Below are positions 10,185-19,161 of a stretch of 64,000 nt of DNA, piece after piece. Made by a program: the position numbers and the translations under genes. A model generated the notes under the pieces. The model saw nothing but the letters and a program-made list of their open reading frames with translations, ran no database searches and was not told where the DNA came from. Source of the stretch: Palleronia aestuarii (GTDB taxonomy: Bacteria; Pseudomonadota; Alphaproteobacteria; Rhodobacterales; Rhodobacteraceae); the NCBI RefSeq assembly GCF_003253995.1, contig NZ_QKZL01000009.1, forward strand, positions 62,001 to 126,000, in the 5' to 3' direction. Every line of letters starts with the position of its first letter. Positions within the stretch are counted from its first letter, which is position 1.

Positions 10185-11837
10185 ATGCGTAACCACATCG
10201 AGCAATCTTCCCTCCTGATCTTTCCGAAGGTCAACCGGACGGTCTTTCTCTGGTCGGCCCTCCTGATCCTCGGCTTCATCGCCTTCGGCGTGCTCTTCAC
10301 CGAGACCGCGGGCACTGTGTTCAACGGGCTGCAATCGTTCCTGACCACCTATTTCGGCTGGGTACTGATCGTGGAGGTGAACCTGCTGGTCATCTTCGTG
10401 GCCTTCGTGGCGCTCGGGCCCTTCGGCGATATCCGCCTCGGGCGGATGGACGAGGATCCCGAATACGACCTCTTCAGCTGGGTGGCGATGCTGTTCTCCG
10501 CGGGGATCGGGATCGGCCTCATCTACTGGGGCGTCGCGGAGCCGATGTACCACTTTTTCTCGCCGCCCATCGCGGAGGCCGAGACCGAGGCCGCGGCGAA
10601 GCAGGCCATGGTGCTGAGCTTCATGCACTGGGGTTTCCATGCCTGGGCGGTCTATGCCGTGGTGGCGCTGGCGCTCGCGTATTTCCACTTCCGCAAGGGC
10701 CTGCCGCTCACGATCCGCTCGGCGCTCTATCCGATCCTGGGCGACCGCATCTACGGACGCTGGGGCGATCTCGTGGACATCCTCGCCGTCTTCGGGACGA
10801 TGTTCGGCATCGTCACCTCGCTGGGCCTCGGCGCCATGCAGGTGAATTCGGGGCTGAACTACGTCTTCGGCGTCCCCGAATCGAGCCTCGTGCAGATCCT
10901 CGTCATCGCGGCGATCACGGCGGCGGCGACGCTCTCGGTCGTGGCGGGGCTCGACGGGGGGATCAAGCGGCTCTCGACCATCAACATCGTCCTCAGCCTC
11001 GTCTTCCTCGTCTTCATGGTCGCGGTCGGGCCCACGCTCTTCATCTTCGACACCTATGTCGAGAATTACGGCAACTACCTGTCGGAGTTCGTCTCCCTCG
11101 GCCTCTGGACCGAAGGCTGGTCGGACGGATCGTGGCAGAACAGCTGGACGATCTTCTACTGGGCCTGGTGGGTGAGCTGGGCGCCCTTCGTCGGCATCTT
11201 CATCGCCCGGATCAGCCGCGGCCGGACGATCCGCGAATTCCTCGCGGGCGTGATGCTGATCCCCTGCTCGATCATGTTCTTCTGGTTCACGGCCTTCGGC
11301 GGCACGGCGATCCAGATCTCGCTCGGGGGCGATCCGGCGCTGATCGAGGCGACGAAGGAAGCCTACGGCAACACGATGTTCGCGTTGCTCGAATACTTCC
11401 CGTTCACGGCGCTCACCTCGATCTTCGCGACCGTGCTGATCGTCATGTGGTTCGTCACGTCGTCGGATTCGGGCTCCTTCGTCATCGACATGCTGACGGC
11501 GGGCGGCGATCCCGATCCGCCGAAGGTGCAGCGGGTCTTCTGGGCCGTGGCCGAAGGCGCCGTGGCGGCCGTGCTGCTGCTCATGGGCGGGCTCAACGCG
11601 CTGCAGGCCGCGGCGGTCGTGGCGGGCTTTCCCTTCGCCATCGTCGTCCTGCTGATCGCCTTCGGCCTCTGGCGCTCGCTCAGATGGGACGCGCTCATGG
11701 TCCACCGCCACCGCGTCCGCTACCGCAGCGACTCCGAGGCGGAACACAACATGCCGCCCGCGCCCGCCGGCGAAGGCGACCGCGCCGACGGACCAGCCGC
11801 ACCCTCTCCGCGCGGCGAGCCGTCGCCGGCGGAGTGA
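10185..11837 (+). CDS. BCCT family betaine/choline/carnitine-type transporter
   Basis: 550-residue inner-membrane secondary transporter of the BCCT family, which imports quaternary ammonium compounds with Na+ or H+. About 12 hydrophobic helices are visible. The family signature is present as SWTIFYWAWWVSWAPFVG, with the aromatic box residues of the substrate site, and a glycine-rich stretch FSAGIGIGLIYWGVAEP lies near residue 100. The last ~45 residues are hydrophilic and rich in Pro and Ala, a cytoplasmic tail of the kind that senses osmotic stress in BetP-like members, although homology there is not evident. Substrate not predictable from sequence. Confidence 0.93.
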   Translation: MRNHIEQSSLLIFPKVNRTVFLWSALLILGFIAFGVLFTETAGTVFNGLQSFLTTYFGWVLIVEVNLLVIFVAFVALGPFGDIRLGRMDEDPEYDLFSWVAMLFSAGIGIGLIYWGVAEPMYHFFSPPIAEAETEAAAKQAMVLSFMHWGFHAWAVYAVVALALAYFHFRKGLPLTIRSALYPILGDRIYGRWGDLVDILAVFGTMFGIVTSLGLGAMQVNSGLNYVFGVPESSLVQILVIAAITAAATLSVVAGLDGGIKRLSTINIVLSLVFLVFMVAVGPTLFIFDTYVENYGNYLSEFVSLGLWTEGWSDGSWQNSWTIFYWAWWVSWAPFVGIFIARISRGRTIREFLAGVMLIPCSIMFFWFTAFGGTAIQISLGGDPALIEATKEAYGNTMFALLEYFPFTALTSIFATVLIVMWFVTSSDSGSFVIDMLTAGGDPDPPKVQRVFWAVAEGAVAAVLLLMGGLNALQAAAVVAGFPFAIVVLLIAFGLWRSLRWDALMVHRHRVRYRSDSEAEHNMPPAPAGEGDRADGPAAPSPRGEPSPAE

Positions 11838-11860
11838 GGCTCCACCGCGTCTAGAACAGG

Positions 11861-11941
11861 GTGTCCCGGGCTTGACCCGGGACCTCGCGGGGGCGGGCGA
11901 CAGGCGCGGATGTCACGAGGCCCCGGGTCGAGCCCGGGGCG
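11861..11941. repeat. Paired REP-like palindromes between convergent genes
   Basis: Two short palindromes, 11863-11883 (8-bp arms GTCCCGGG, loop CTTGA) and 11920-11940 (8-bp arms GCCCCGGG, loop TCGAG), lie head to head. Each is nearly the reverse complement of the other over about 20 bases, including flanking ACCTCG/CGAG. This is the layout of a REP pair and could also act as a bidirectional terminator for the BCCT gene and the channel gene. I recall similar CCCGGGCTTGACCCGGG palindromes being common in alphaproteobacterial genomes. Confidence 0.65.
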
Positions 11942-11956
11942 GCGAAGGACGGGAGG

Positions 11957-12730
11957 TCAGCCGCGCTCCGCGAGCCGCTTCTCGATCGCCTCGAGCCGGG
12001 CGAGCACCTCGTCGCGATAGGCGTCGGTCGCGGCGACGCTTTCCTCTTCATGGGCGGTCTGCATCGAATTGACGACGAGGCCCACGATCAGGTTCACCAC
12101 CGCGAAGGTGGTGATCATGATGAACGGCACGAAGAAGGCCCAAGCATAGGGATAGATCTCCATGACCGGGCGCACGATGCCCATCGACCAGCTTTCGAGC
12201 GTCATGATCTGGAAGAGCGAATAGGCCGAGAGGGCGAGATCGCCGAACCAGTCCGGGAAGGACGCGCCGAAGAGCTTCGTCGCCATCACCGAGGCGATGT
12301 AGAAGATGAGCGCCATCAGGAGGAACACCGATCCCATGCCCGGCAGCGCGTAGAGGAACCCCTCCACCACGCGGCGGAGCGACGGGATCACGGTCACGAC
12401 GCGGAGGATCCGGATCACCCGCAGCGCGCGGAGGACCGAAAGGCCATGCGCGGCGGGAACGAGCGCGATGCCCACCACGACGAAGTCGAAGACGTTCCAG
12501 CCGTCGCGGAAGAAACGCGGGCCCTGGGCCACGAGCTTGAGCGCGATCTCCGCCACGAAGATCGCGAGGCAGACCCAGTCGAGCGCGACGATGAGCGGTC
12601 CCGCCTCCTCCATCAGCGTCTGCGACGTCTCCATGCCGAGGATGATCGCGTTGATCACGATCACCGTGGTGATCGCGTTGCGGAAGCTGCGGGTCTCGAC
12701 GGTCGCGCCGATACGGTCTCGGAAGGTCAT
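11957..12730 (-). CDS. Bacterial voltage-gated sodium channel (NavBac)
   Basis: 257 residues forming one six-helix subunit of a homotetrameric channel. S4 carries four arginines spaced by three (R101, R104, R107, R110; LRALRVIRILR), the voltage sensor. The pore filter at about 177-183 is TLESWSM, identical to that of NavAb and typical of Na+ selectivity. S6 (about 200-222) is followed by a C-terminal amphipathic stretch (225-257) suited to the coiled-coil bundle of NavBac channels. It is convergent with the BCCT gene and lies upstream of nothing obviously related. Probable roles in marine bacteria are motility or pH homeostasis. Confidence 0.93.
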   Translation of the reverse strand: MTFRDRIGATVETRSFRNAITTVIVINAIILGMETSQTLMEEAGPLIVALDWVCLAIFVAEIALKLVAQGPRFFRDGWNVFDFVVVGIALVPAAHGLSVLRALRVIRILRVVTVIPSLRRVVEGFLYALPGMGSVFLLMALIFYIASVMATKLFGASFPDWFGDLALSAYSLFQIMTLESWSMGIVRPVMEIYPYAWAFFVPFIMITTFAVVNLIVGLVVNSMQTAHEEESVAATDAYRDEVLARLEAIEKRLAERG

Positions 12731-12814
12731 GGTCTCAGGGGTCCGGCTCTGGTCTCGGCCGGTGATTGGACCAGCTTCGGGGCTCCGTCAACGCGGCTGC
12801 GCGATGCCCCGGCG

Positions 12815-13720
12815 TCAGACGCCGAGACAGTGGCGGAGGATCGCCTTCTGCGCGTGGAGACGGTTCTCCGCCTCGTCGAAGATGACCGAGGCCGGGCCGT
12901 CCATGACCTCCGACGTCACCTCGTCCTCGCGATGGGCGGGCAGGCAATGCATGAAGAGCGCGTCGGGCTTGGCGCGCGCCATCAGCTCCGCGTTGACCTG
13001 GTAGCCGCGAAGCTGGTTGTGCCGCCGCTCGCGCGCCGATTGCGGATCGTGCATGGAGACCCAGGTATCGGTGACGACGAGATCCGCGCTCTCCACCGCC
13101 TTGGCGGGGTCGCGTTCGGTCCGGTAGAGCCCGTCGAGCGCGCGTTCGGGATCAAGCGGCTCCGGCCCGGTGAAGGTGAGGTCGAAATCGAGCTGCCCCG
13201 CCGCATGGGCGAAGGAGGCGAAGACGTTGTTGCCGTCGCCGGACCAGACGACCTTCCTGCCAGTGATGGGCCCGCGATGTTCCTCGTAGGTCATCACGTC
13301 GGCCATGATCTGGCAGGGATGGGAGCGGTTGGTGAGCCCGTTGATCACCGGCACCGTCGCATGCTCCGCCATCTCGAGCAGCGTCGCCTCCTCGAAGGTC
13401 CGGATCATGATGAGATCGACGTAGCGCGACATGACGCGGGCGGTGTCGGCGATCGTCTCGCCATGGCCGAGCTGCATGTCGGCGCCCGAGAGCACCATCG
13501 TCTCGCCCCCCATCTGCCGCACGCCCACGTCGAAGGAGACGCGGGTCCGCGTCGAGGGCTTCTCGAAGATCAGCGCGACCATGCGGCCCGCGAGCGGCTG
13601 CTCCGCATCGGGCGTGCCCTTGGGCACCCCGTCCCGCGCCTCCTTCATCGCGCGGGCGGAGGCCACGATCCCCCTGAGCGCGTCGGGGTCGGTCTTGTGG
13701 ATGTCAAGGAAGTGCGGCAT
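12815..13720 (-). CDS. argF: Ornithine carbamoyltransferase
   Basis: 301 residues; converts ornithine and carbamoyl phosphate to citrulline in arginine synthesis. The carbamoyl-phosphate loop STRTR is at 56-60, HPCQ follows near 133 and the ornithine-site HCLPAHR begins at 258. The ATG at 13720 gives MPHFLDIHK, the family N-terminus; longer upstream readings overlap argD. It follows argD by 74 bases on the same strand and is probably cotranscribed with it. Confidence 0.96.
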   Translation of the reverse strand: MPHFLDIHKTDPDALRGIVASARAMKEARDGVPKGTPDAEQPLAGRMVALIFEKPSTRTRVSFDVGVRQMGGETMVLSGADMQLGHGETIADTARVMSRYVDLIMIRTFEEATLLEMAEHATVPVINGLTNRSHPCQIMADVMTYEEHRGPITGRKVVWSGDGNNVFASFAHAAGQLDFDLTFTGPEPLDPERALDGLYRTERDPAKAVESADLVVTDTWVSMHDPQSARERRHNQLRGYQVNAELMARAKPDALFMHCLPAHREDEVTSEVMDGPASVIFDEAENRLHAQKAILRHCLGV

Positions 13721-13794
13721 CGGACGGGATCCTCTCTGACGGATCGCGGGGCATGGCCCCGGTCCGGTCGGGTCAATCGGCAAGGCGGATGGGG

Positions 13795-14973
13795 TCAGGC
13801 GGCGTCGCGCACGAGGGCCGTGGCGGCACGATCGAGGCGGGAGACCGCCTCCGCGATCTCCGCCTCGCTCACGGTGAGCGGCGGCAGCAGGCGCACCACG
13901 TTGTCGGCCGCGGGCACGGTCAGGAGCGCCTCCGCGTAGCCCGCCGCGACCAGGTCGGGCGCCGGGACGCGGCACTTGATGCCCAGCATCAGGCCCGCGC
14001 CGCGGACATGGTCGAAGACCTGCGGGTGGCTGTCCACGAGCCCCTCGAGCGACTGGCGCAGCATCCCGGCCTTGCGGCCGACCTCGGGCAGGAAGTCGGA
14101 CTCCGTCATGATCTCCACGACCTTCGCGCCGACCGCGCAGGCGAGCGGGTTGCCGCCGTAGGTGGAGCCGTGGGTGCCCGCGACCATCGCGGCGCCGGCC
14201 TTCTCGGTGGCGAGCACGGCGCCGAGCGGGAAGCCGCCGCCGATTCCCTTCGCGACCATCATTACGTCGGGCGCGATCCCGGCCCATTCATGCGCGAAGA
14301 GACGCCCCGTCCGGCCCATGCCGCATTGCACCTCGTCGAGGATCAGGAGGATCCCGTGCCGGTCGCAGAGCTCCCGCAGGCCCTTGAGGCAGGCGTCGGG
14401 CATCGGGCGGATGCCGCCTTCGCCCTGCACCGGCTCCACGATCACCGCGGCGACGGTGTCGTCGAGCGTCGCCTCGAGCGCGTCGTGGTCGCCCCAGCGC
14501 AGGATGGTGAAGCCCGGCAGGAGCGGGCCGAAGCCCTTGGTCATCTTCTCCGAGCCCGACGCGGCGATGGCGGCCGAGGAGCGGCCGTGGAAATTGCCCT
14601 CGAAGGTCACGATCCGGGTCCGGTCCTCGTCCTTCGCCGCGAAGTGCTTGCGCGCCATCTTCACCGCGAGCTCGCAGGCCTCGGTCCCGGAATTGGTGAA
14701 GAAGACCGTGTCGGCGAAGGTATGCTCGACGAGGAGATCGGCGAGCCGCTCCTGCGCGGGGATGCGGTAGAGGTTCGAGACGTGCCAGAGCTTGCCCGCC
14801 TGCGCGGTCAGCGCCTCGACCAGCGCGGGATGGGCGTGGCCCAGCGCATTGACCGCGATCCCGGCCCCGAAATCGAGGTATCGCGTCCCGTCCTCCGCCA
14901 GAAGCCAGCTCCCGGTGCCTTCGGTGAAGGCCATGGGTGTCCGGTTATAGGTCGGAAGGATCGAGGGAATCAT
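13795..14973 (-). CDS. argD: Acetylornithine aminotransferase
   Basis: Class III PLP aminotransferase of arginine synthesis (and possibly the diaminopimelate route), 392 residues. Ser-Gly-Thr (95-97) in TNSGTEA binds PLP phosphate, D213 in ILDEVQ contacts the pyridine N and K242 in VAKGIGGG forms the Schiff base. GAGGAC lies upstream of the ATG. First gene of a two-gene argD-argF unit, as in many Rhodobacteraceae. Confidence 0.95.
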   Translation of the reverse strand: MIPSILPTYNRTPMAFTEGTGSWLLAEDGTRYLDFGAGIAVNALGHAHPALVEALTAQAGKLWHVSNLYRIPAQERLADLLVEHTFADTVFFTNSGTEACELAVKMARKHFAAKDEDRTRIVTFEGNFHGRSSAAIAASGSEKMTKGFGPLLPGFTILRWGDHDALEATLDDTVAAVIVEPVQGEGGIRPMPDACLKGLRELCDRHGILLILDEVQCGMGRTGRLFAHEWAGIAPDVMMVAKGIGGGFPLGAVLATEKAGAAMVAGTHGSTYGGNPLACAVGAKVVEIMTESDFLPEVGRKAGMLRQSLEGLVDSHPQVFDHVRGAGLMLGIKCRVPAPDLVAAGYAEALLTVPAADNVVRLLPPLTVSEAEIAEAVSRLDRAATALVRDAA

Positions 14974-15050
14974 GTCGAGGTGTCCTCAGATGGGGCGCAT
15001 GACCCGGAAAGGTCTGTCGGCGGAATGTGGAGGGGTGAAAAGGGATCGGT

Positions 15051-15071
15051 GCGGCGCGCGGGACGCGCCGC
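15051..15071. terminator. GC-rich hairpin between DUF2189 gene and argD
   Basis: 8-bp perfect arms (15051-15058 and 15064-15071) around a 5-base loop in the ~200-base gap between the end of the DUF2189 gene and the start of argD. No T tract follows on either strand, so termination would not be of the classic intrinsic type. The rest of the gap should carry the argD promoter, which I cannot define. Confidence 0.3.
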
Positions 15072-15176
15072 CGGGACGCGCATCAGCGTCGGCGTCGAAG
15101 CGTTCCGAGGAGGGCGATCGTCCGGTCCATGACGGCAGCGTTACCCGATGCCGACCGGCCCTGTCCAGTCCCGATC

Positions 15177-16037
15177 TCAGCGCACGGCCACGGCCCGGCG
15201 GTAGAGATGCCAGGTCGCGTGTCCGAGGATCGGCATCACGACGACGAGCCCCAGGAGCAACGGGATGGACCCGACGGCGAGCGAGATGGCGACGATGGCG
15301 CCCCAGAGCCCGATCGGACCGGGATTGGCCGCGGCGACGCGGATCGAGGTCACGATCGCGGTGACGAGGCCCACGTCGCGGTCGATGAGAAGCGGGAAGG
15401 AGACGACGCTGATCGCAAGCACGAAGGCCGCGAAGACGAAGCCCACCGCGAAGCCCACGACGATCATCGCCCAGCCCGCCCCGGTGCCGAACGTCCGGGT
15501 GAGAAGATCGCCCAGCCCCACGGGCGGTTCCGGTCCGAGCGTCGCGTCGTAGATCAGCGCCGCCGCGCCGATCCACGCGAGAAACGTGGCGAGCAGGATC
15601 ACGCCCAGCGCCAGGATCGGGCCGATGGAGGGCGAACCGAGCACGGAGAAGCCCGCCTGCCAGCCCGTCTCCTGGCCCCGCGCGCGGCGCCTCGACATCT
15701 CGTAGAGCCCGATCGCCGCGAGCGGTCCCAGCAGCGCGAAGCCCGCGAGGAGCGGGAAGAGAAGAGGCAGGAGATTGCGGTCGAAGGCGACCCAGGCGAG
15801 GACGATGCCCACGATCGGGTAGAGCAGGCAGGCGAAGAGAACGTCGCTGCGGAACGCGGAGAAATCCCCCACCCCGTCCGCGAGCGCGTCGCGGATATCC
15901 TCGAACGTGATGCGGTGGAGTTCGGGCACGGCGCCGTGCGATCCGCTCATTCGTCGAAGGATGCGCGGTACCACGCCGAAAATGGCGCCGATCGTGCCGA
16001 TCGCCACGCTGCCGGGATTGCCGATCGTCTTGGTCAT
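15177..16037 (-). CDS. DUF2189 integral membrane protein
   Basis: 286 residues with about six hydrophobic helices after a ~60-residue cytoplasmic N-terminus. The LHRITFEDIRDALADGVGDF segment followed by alternating membrane spans matches the DUF2189 family of alphaproteobacteria, whose function is unknown. The ATG at 16037 was chosen over one 12 codons upstream because GGGGAG lies about ten bases before it. It is followed by the argD-argF pair after about 200 bases and preceded by an ABC permease on the same strand. Confidence 0.8.
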   Translation of the reverse strand: MTKTIGNPGSVAIGTIGAIFGVVPRILRRMSGSHGAVPELHRITFEDIRDALADGVGDFSAFRSDVLFACLLYPIVGIVLAWVAFDRNLLPLLFPLLAGFALLGPLAAIGLYEMSRRRARGQETGWQAGFSVLGSPSIGPILALGVILLATFLAWIGAAALIYDATLGPEPPVGLGDLLTRTFGTGAGWAMIVVGFAVGFVFAAFVLAISVVSFPLLIDRDVGLVTAIVTSIRVAAANPGPIGLWGAIVAISLAVGSIPLLLGLVVVMPILGHATWHLYRRAVAVR

Positions 16038-16139
16038 GAGCGCGTTCTCCCCTCGCACAGGGCCGCGCCGCATGGGCGCGGTCTGCCCGAGCCTAGCACG
16101 ATCCGGATTGATTCGCGCGCTCGGATTGGAGGGGGCGGG

Positions 16140-16943
16140 TCAGGACTTCATCCGGTAGCCCGCGCGGAACCAGCGCCAGGCGAGCGCGCAGAGCGCGAGC
16201 GTCGCGGCGGAGCAGACCGCGAGGCCCAGCACCGGGGACGTGTCGGAGACGCCGAGCGTGCCGTACCGCGCGCCGTCGATGAGGTAGAAGAACGGATCGA
16301 TGTGGGCCACGGCCTGCAGCGGTTCGGGCAGCGCCTCGATCGAGTAGAAGGTGCCCGAGAGAAACGAGAGCGGCGTGATGATGAAGTTCGTGATCGCCGA
16401 CATCTGGTCGAACTTCGACGCGTAGATCCCCGCGAGGATGCCGAGCGCGCCCATGAAGAGCGCCCCCATGACCACGAAGGCGAGGAACCAGAGCGGATGC
16501 GCCATGCCGGTGCCGATGACCACGATCATCACCGCCGCGATCACCACCGCGACGAGGAGCCCGCGCGCGAGGGCACCCGCGAGATAGCCCAGGAGCATCT
16601 CGACCGGCGAGAGCGGCGGCATGAGCGTGTCGATGATGTTGCCCTGCACCTTGGCCGCGAGGAGCGAGGAGGAGGTGTTGGCGAAGGCGTTCTGGATCAC
16701 CGTCATCATCAGGAGGCCCGGGGCGATGAACTCCACGTAGGACACGCCCATCACGTCGCCGCGAGTGGGGCCGATGGCGATGGCGAAGACCGCGAGGAGC
16801 AGACCCGCGTTGATGAGCGGACCCATCACCGTCTGCGACCAGATCGACATGAACCGGCGGCACTCGCGCTCCGCCAGCGTGGCGAGCCCGAGCGTGTTCC
16901 AGCGCCCGAAGCGGCGCACTCCCATGTCTTTCGCGCGATCCAT
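16140..16943 (-). CDS. ABC-2 type permease without adjacent ATPase
   Basis: 267-residue ABC-2 membrane protein with six hydrophobic segments and the ABC-2 signature region (TFYSIEALPEPLQAVAHIDP, then YLIDGARYG near residue 210). Members export drugs, polysaccharides or lipids together with a separate ATPase. No ATPase gene is next to it, unlike the complete pair at 53.5-55.2 kb, whose permease it resembles in the C-terminal half. The ATG at 16943 gives MDRAKDMGVRRF; MGV seven codons later is an alternative. It is divergent from gcrA. Confidence 0.85.
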   Translation of the reverse strand: MDRAKDMGVRRFGRWNTLGLATLAERECRRFMSIWSQTVMGPLINAGLLLAVFAIAIGPTRGDVMGVSYVEFIAPGLLMMTVIQNAFANTSSSLLAAKVQGNIIDTLMPPLSPVEMLLGYLAGALARGLLVAVVIAAVMIVVIGTGMAHPLWFLAFVVMGALFMGALGILAGIYASKFDQMSAITNFIITPLSFLSGTFYSIEALPEPLQAVAHIDPFFYLIDGARYGTLGVSDTSPVLGLAVCSAATLALCALAWRWFRAGYRMKS

Positions 16944-17078
16944 GACCCATCCACTTCTGCCTGCCGCCTTGTATCGGCGGCGCGGCTGATTAGAATAGGG
17001 CCTTGGCGAAAAACTCAAGCGGCGCGGCGCCCGGCTGCGCGCAATCCCTGACGCCCGCCCAACCTGACGAGGAAGAAC

Positions 17079-17651
17079 ATGTCCTGGACCGACGAACGTG
17101 TCGAGCTTCTCAAGAAGATGTGGAACGACGGACAGTCGGCGAGCCAGATCGCGAAGGAACTCGGCAACGTCACCCGCAACGCGGTGATCGGCAAGGTCCA
17201 TCGCCTTGGCCTGAGCAACCGCGCGGGCCTCGCGCCCGTCGCCGGGGAAGAGGACGAGCCGGAGGCACAGGCGCCCGCGCCCGCACCCGAGCCCGTGGAG
17301 GTCCCCCCCGCGCCGGAGCCCGAGATCGAGGAGCCGTCGACGCAATCCGCGGCGCCGCCCGCCTCGAACCGGCGCGCGATCATCCCGGCCGGACAGCCGC
17401 TGCCGCCGCAGCCTTCGGCCAACGAGATCAGCCCCGAGGCGCTCGCCTCCGTGCGCGAGGTCGAGAAATCGGCGAAGCGGATCGGGCTCATGGAACTCAC
17501 CGAGCGGACCTGCAAATGGCCGATCGGAGATCCCGCGACGGAGCAGTTCTGGTTCTGCGGCCTGCCCGTGCAATCGGGCAAGCCCTATTGCGAGGCGCAT
17601 GTGGGCGTGGCGTTCCAGCCCATGTCCTCGCGTCGCGACCGCAAGCGCTAG
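17079..17651 (+). CDS. gcrA: Cell cycle regulator GcrA
   Basis: 190 residues. The N-terminal helix-turn-helix starts MSWTDERVELLKKMW and contains ASQIAKELGNVTRNAVIGK, the DNA-binding part that in Caulobacter recognises GANTC sites methylated by CcrM. A Pro/Glu-rich linker (about 55-110) leads to the C-terminal sigma-70-contacting domain with CKWPIGDP, WFCG and PYCEAHVGVAFQ. GAGGAA lies just before the ATG. It regulates S-phase and division genes. Its stop is one base from the convergent TauE-like gene, leaving no room for a terminator. Confidence 0.96.
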   Translation: MSWTDERVELLKKMWNDGQSASQIAKELGNVTRNAVIGKVHRLGLSNRAGLAPVAGEEDEPEAQAPAPAPEPVEVPPAPEPEIEEPSTQSAAPPASNRRAIIPAGQPLPPQPSANEISPEALASVREVEKSAKRIGLMELTERTCKWPIGDPATEQFWFCGLPVQSGKPYCEAHVGVAFQPMSSRRDRKR

Positions 17652-17652
17652 G

Positions 17653-18504
17653 TCAGGTGGCGGGCGGCGCGCCGAGCGCGTTGTAGAGATCCCAGTACAT
17701 CCGGAGCGCCGTGATCATCAGGAAGATCCCGAACGAGAGCCGGAGCGCGCGGCGCGGGATGGCGTGTGCGAGCCGCACGCCCACCCGCGCGAAGCTCGCC
17801 GAGAGCGGGATGATGACCACCGCGAGGAGCAGGTTGACGTAGCCGAGCGAGAACGGCGGCAGCCCCTCCTGGCCGAGGCCCGTCAGCGCGTAGATCACCG
17901 CGCCCGGCACGCCGATGATGAACCCGATCGCCGCCGAGGTGCCGACCGCGCGGCGGATGTCGTAGCCCAGGAAATTGAGGAGCGGCACGCAGACCGTGCC
18001 CCCGCCGATCCCCATCATCGCCGAGATGCCGCCCGCGATCACGCCGAAGAACGCCCAGACGGGCTTCGAGAAGCTGCGCGGGCTGTCGCTGTCCGCGCCC
18101 TTCCTCAGGATCATGTCGGCGGCGACGAAGATCGCCACGGTCGCGAAGACACCGACGAGCGCCAGTCCCGAGACGACCCCGCCCAGCACCGCGCCGATCA
18201 CCACGCCGACGAGGATCGAGGGCGCCCAGAGCTTCAGGAGGTCGGTGTCGATCGCGCCCTTCTTGTAATGGCCGTAGCCGGAACTGAGCGCCGTGAAGAC
18301 GATGGTGGCGAGCGACGTGCCCACCGCCACCTGCATGATGAGCGCGGTGTTCATGCCGGTGAGCGAGAGCGAGAGATAGAGGGCGGGGACGATGACGATG
18401 CCGCCGCCGACGCCCAGAAGGCCCGCGAGGATGCCCCCCACGATGCCGGCGGCGGCGGCGACGCCCGCGAGGGTCAGGAGGGTCTGGGGATCTAGGCCGC
18501 CCAT
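17653..18504 (-). CDS. TauE/SafE family sulfite-type exporter permease
   Basis: 283 residues, eight hydrophobic segments in two related halves, each with a Gly-rich motif (GVGGGIVIVPAL near 30 and GIGGGTVCVPLL near 167), diagnostic of the TauE/SafE (DUF81) family. Members move sulfite, sulfoacetate or other organic anions across the inner membrane; the substrate here is unknown. AAGGAA lies upstream of the ATG. Convergent with gcrA and downstream of the ygiB-like gene on the same strand. Confidence 0.88.
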   Translation of the reverse strand: MGGLDPQTLLTLAGVAAAAGIVGGILAGLLGVGGGIVIVPALYLSLSLTGMNTALIMQVAVGTSLATIVFTALSSGYGHYKKGAIDTDLLKLWAPSILVGVVIGAVLGGVVSGLALVGVFATVAIFVAADMILRKGADSDSPRSFSKPVWAFFGVIAGGISAMMGIGGGTVCVPLLNFLGYDIRRAVGTSAAIGFIIGVPGAVIYALTGLGQEGLPPFSLGYVNLLLAVVIIPLSASFARVGVRLAHAIPRRALRLSFGIFLMITALRMYWDLYNALGAPPAT

Positions 18505-18569
18505 GGGCTCTTCCTTTCGGTCAGTGACGCATCGTCATCGACCGCAGGAGAGCCGAGGTCAAGGCAGGC

Positions 18570-19145
18570 TCAGCCCCCGAAGCCGCGCGCCCCGCCCGTG
18601 CTGCCGAAGCCCCCGCGCGACGCGGCGGCGGCCCGGCTCATCGGCGCCTGCCCCATCGTGGTGGCCGGACGGGCGAATTGCGCGGAACTCATCCGCGCCT
18701 TGCCGGTGTTCGACGAGAAGACGCTCGAGCGCCCGGCATCGGTGAACCGGCCGTCGGGCGTGCGGTAGAGCGGTTGCGCGCGGGCCATGCCGCGTCCGCC
18801 CAGCATGTTGCCGATGAGATAGCCCGCGAGGAGCGGCATGAAGATGCCGGACCCGCCGGTGCCCGCCACCTGCTCCTCGCTTCCGCAATTGCCCTCCCCG
18901 TGCTGCTCCTCGCAGACGGCGATGCTGTCGTAGCGCGGGGCGGCCTCGACATGCAGGTCCCGCGCCTCCGCGAAGGCCTCCGCGCATTCGTCGGAGGAGA
19001 GAAGGCCGTCGCGGGCGGCCGCGTCCTCACAGCTCTGCAGGTCGGGATAGGCCTGCGCCTCCACCTGCTCCTCCCGGCACCCGGCGAGGGAGAAGGCGGC
19101 GGCGCCGACGATGCAGAGCGCGACCCGGCGTGATCGTTTTCTCAT
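18570..19145 (-). CDS. YgiB-like DUF1190 lipoprotein
   Basis: 191 residues. A signal ends at lipobox LAGC (Cys23); the mature part carries the DUF1190 pattern of paired cysteines (QSCEDAA, DECAEAF, VCEEQHGEGNC), a hydrophobic MPLLAGYLIGNMLGG segment and a Gly/Ser-rich C-terminus with SRGGFGSTGGARGFGG. In E. coli ygiB lies beside ygiC, a glutathionylspermidine synthase-like gene; the same pair occurs here, 16 bases apart. AAGGGAG supports the ATG at 19145. Function unknown; likely envelope-associated. Confidence 0.85.
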   Translation of the reverse strand: MRKRSRRVALCIVGAAAFSLAGCREEQVEAQAYPDLQSCEDAAARDGLLSSDECAEAFAEARDLHVEAAPRYDSIAVCEEQHGEGNCGSEEQVAGTGGSGIFMPLLAGYLIGNMLGGRGMARAQPLYRTPDGRFTDAGRSSVFSSNTGKARMSSAQFARPATTMGQAPMSRAAAASRGGFGSTGGARGFGG

Positions 19146-19161
19146 GTAGGGCTCCCTTGGC

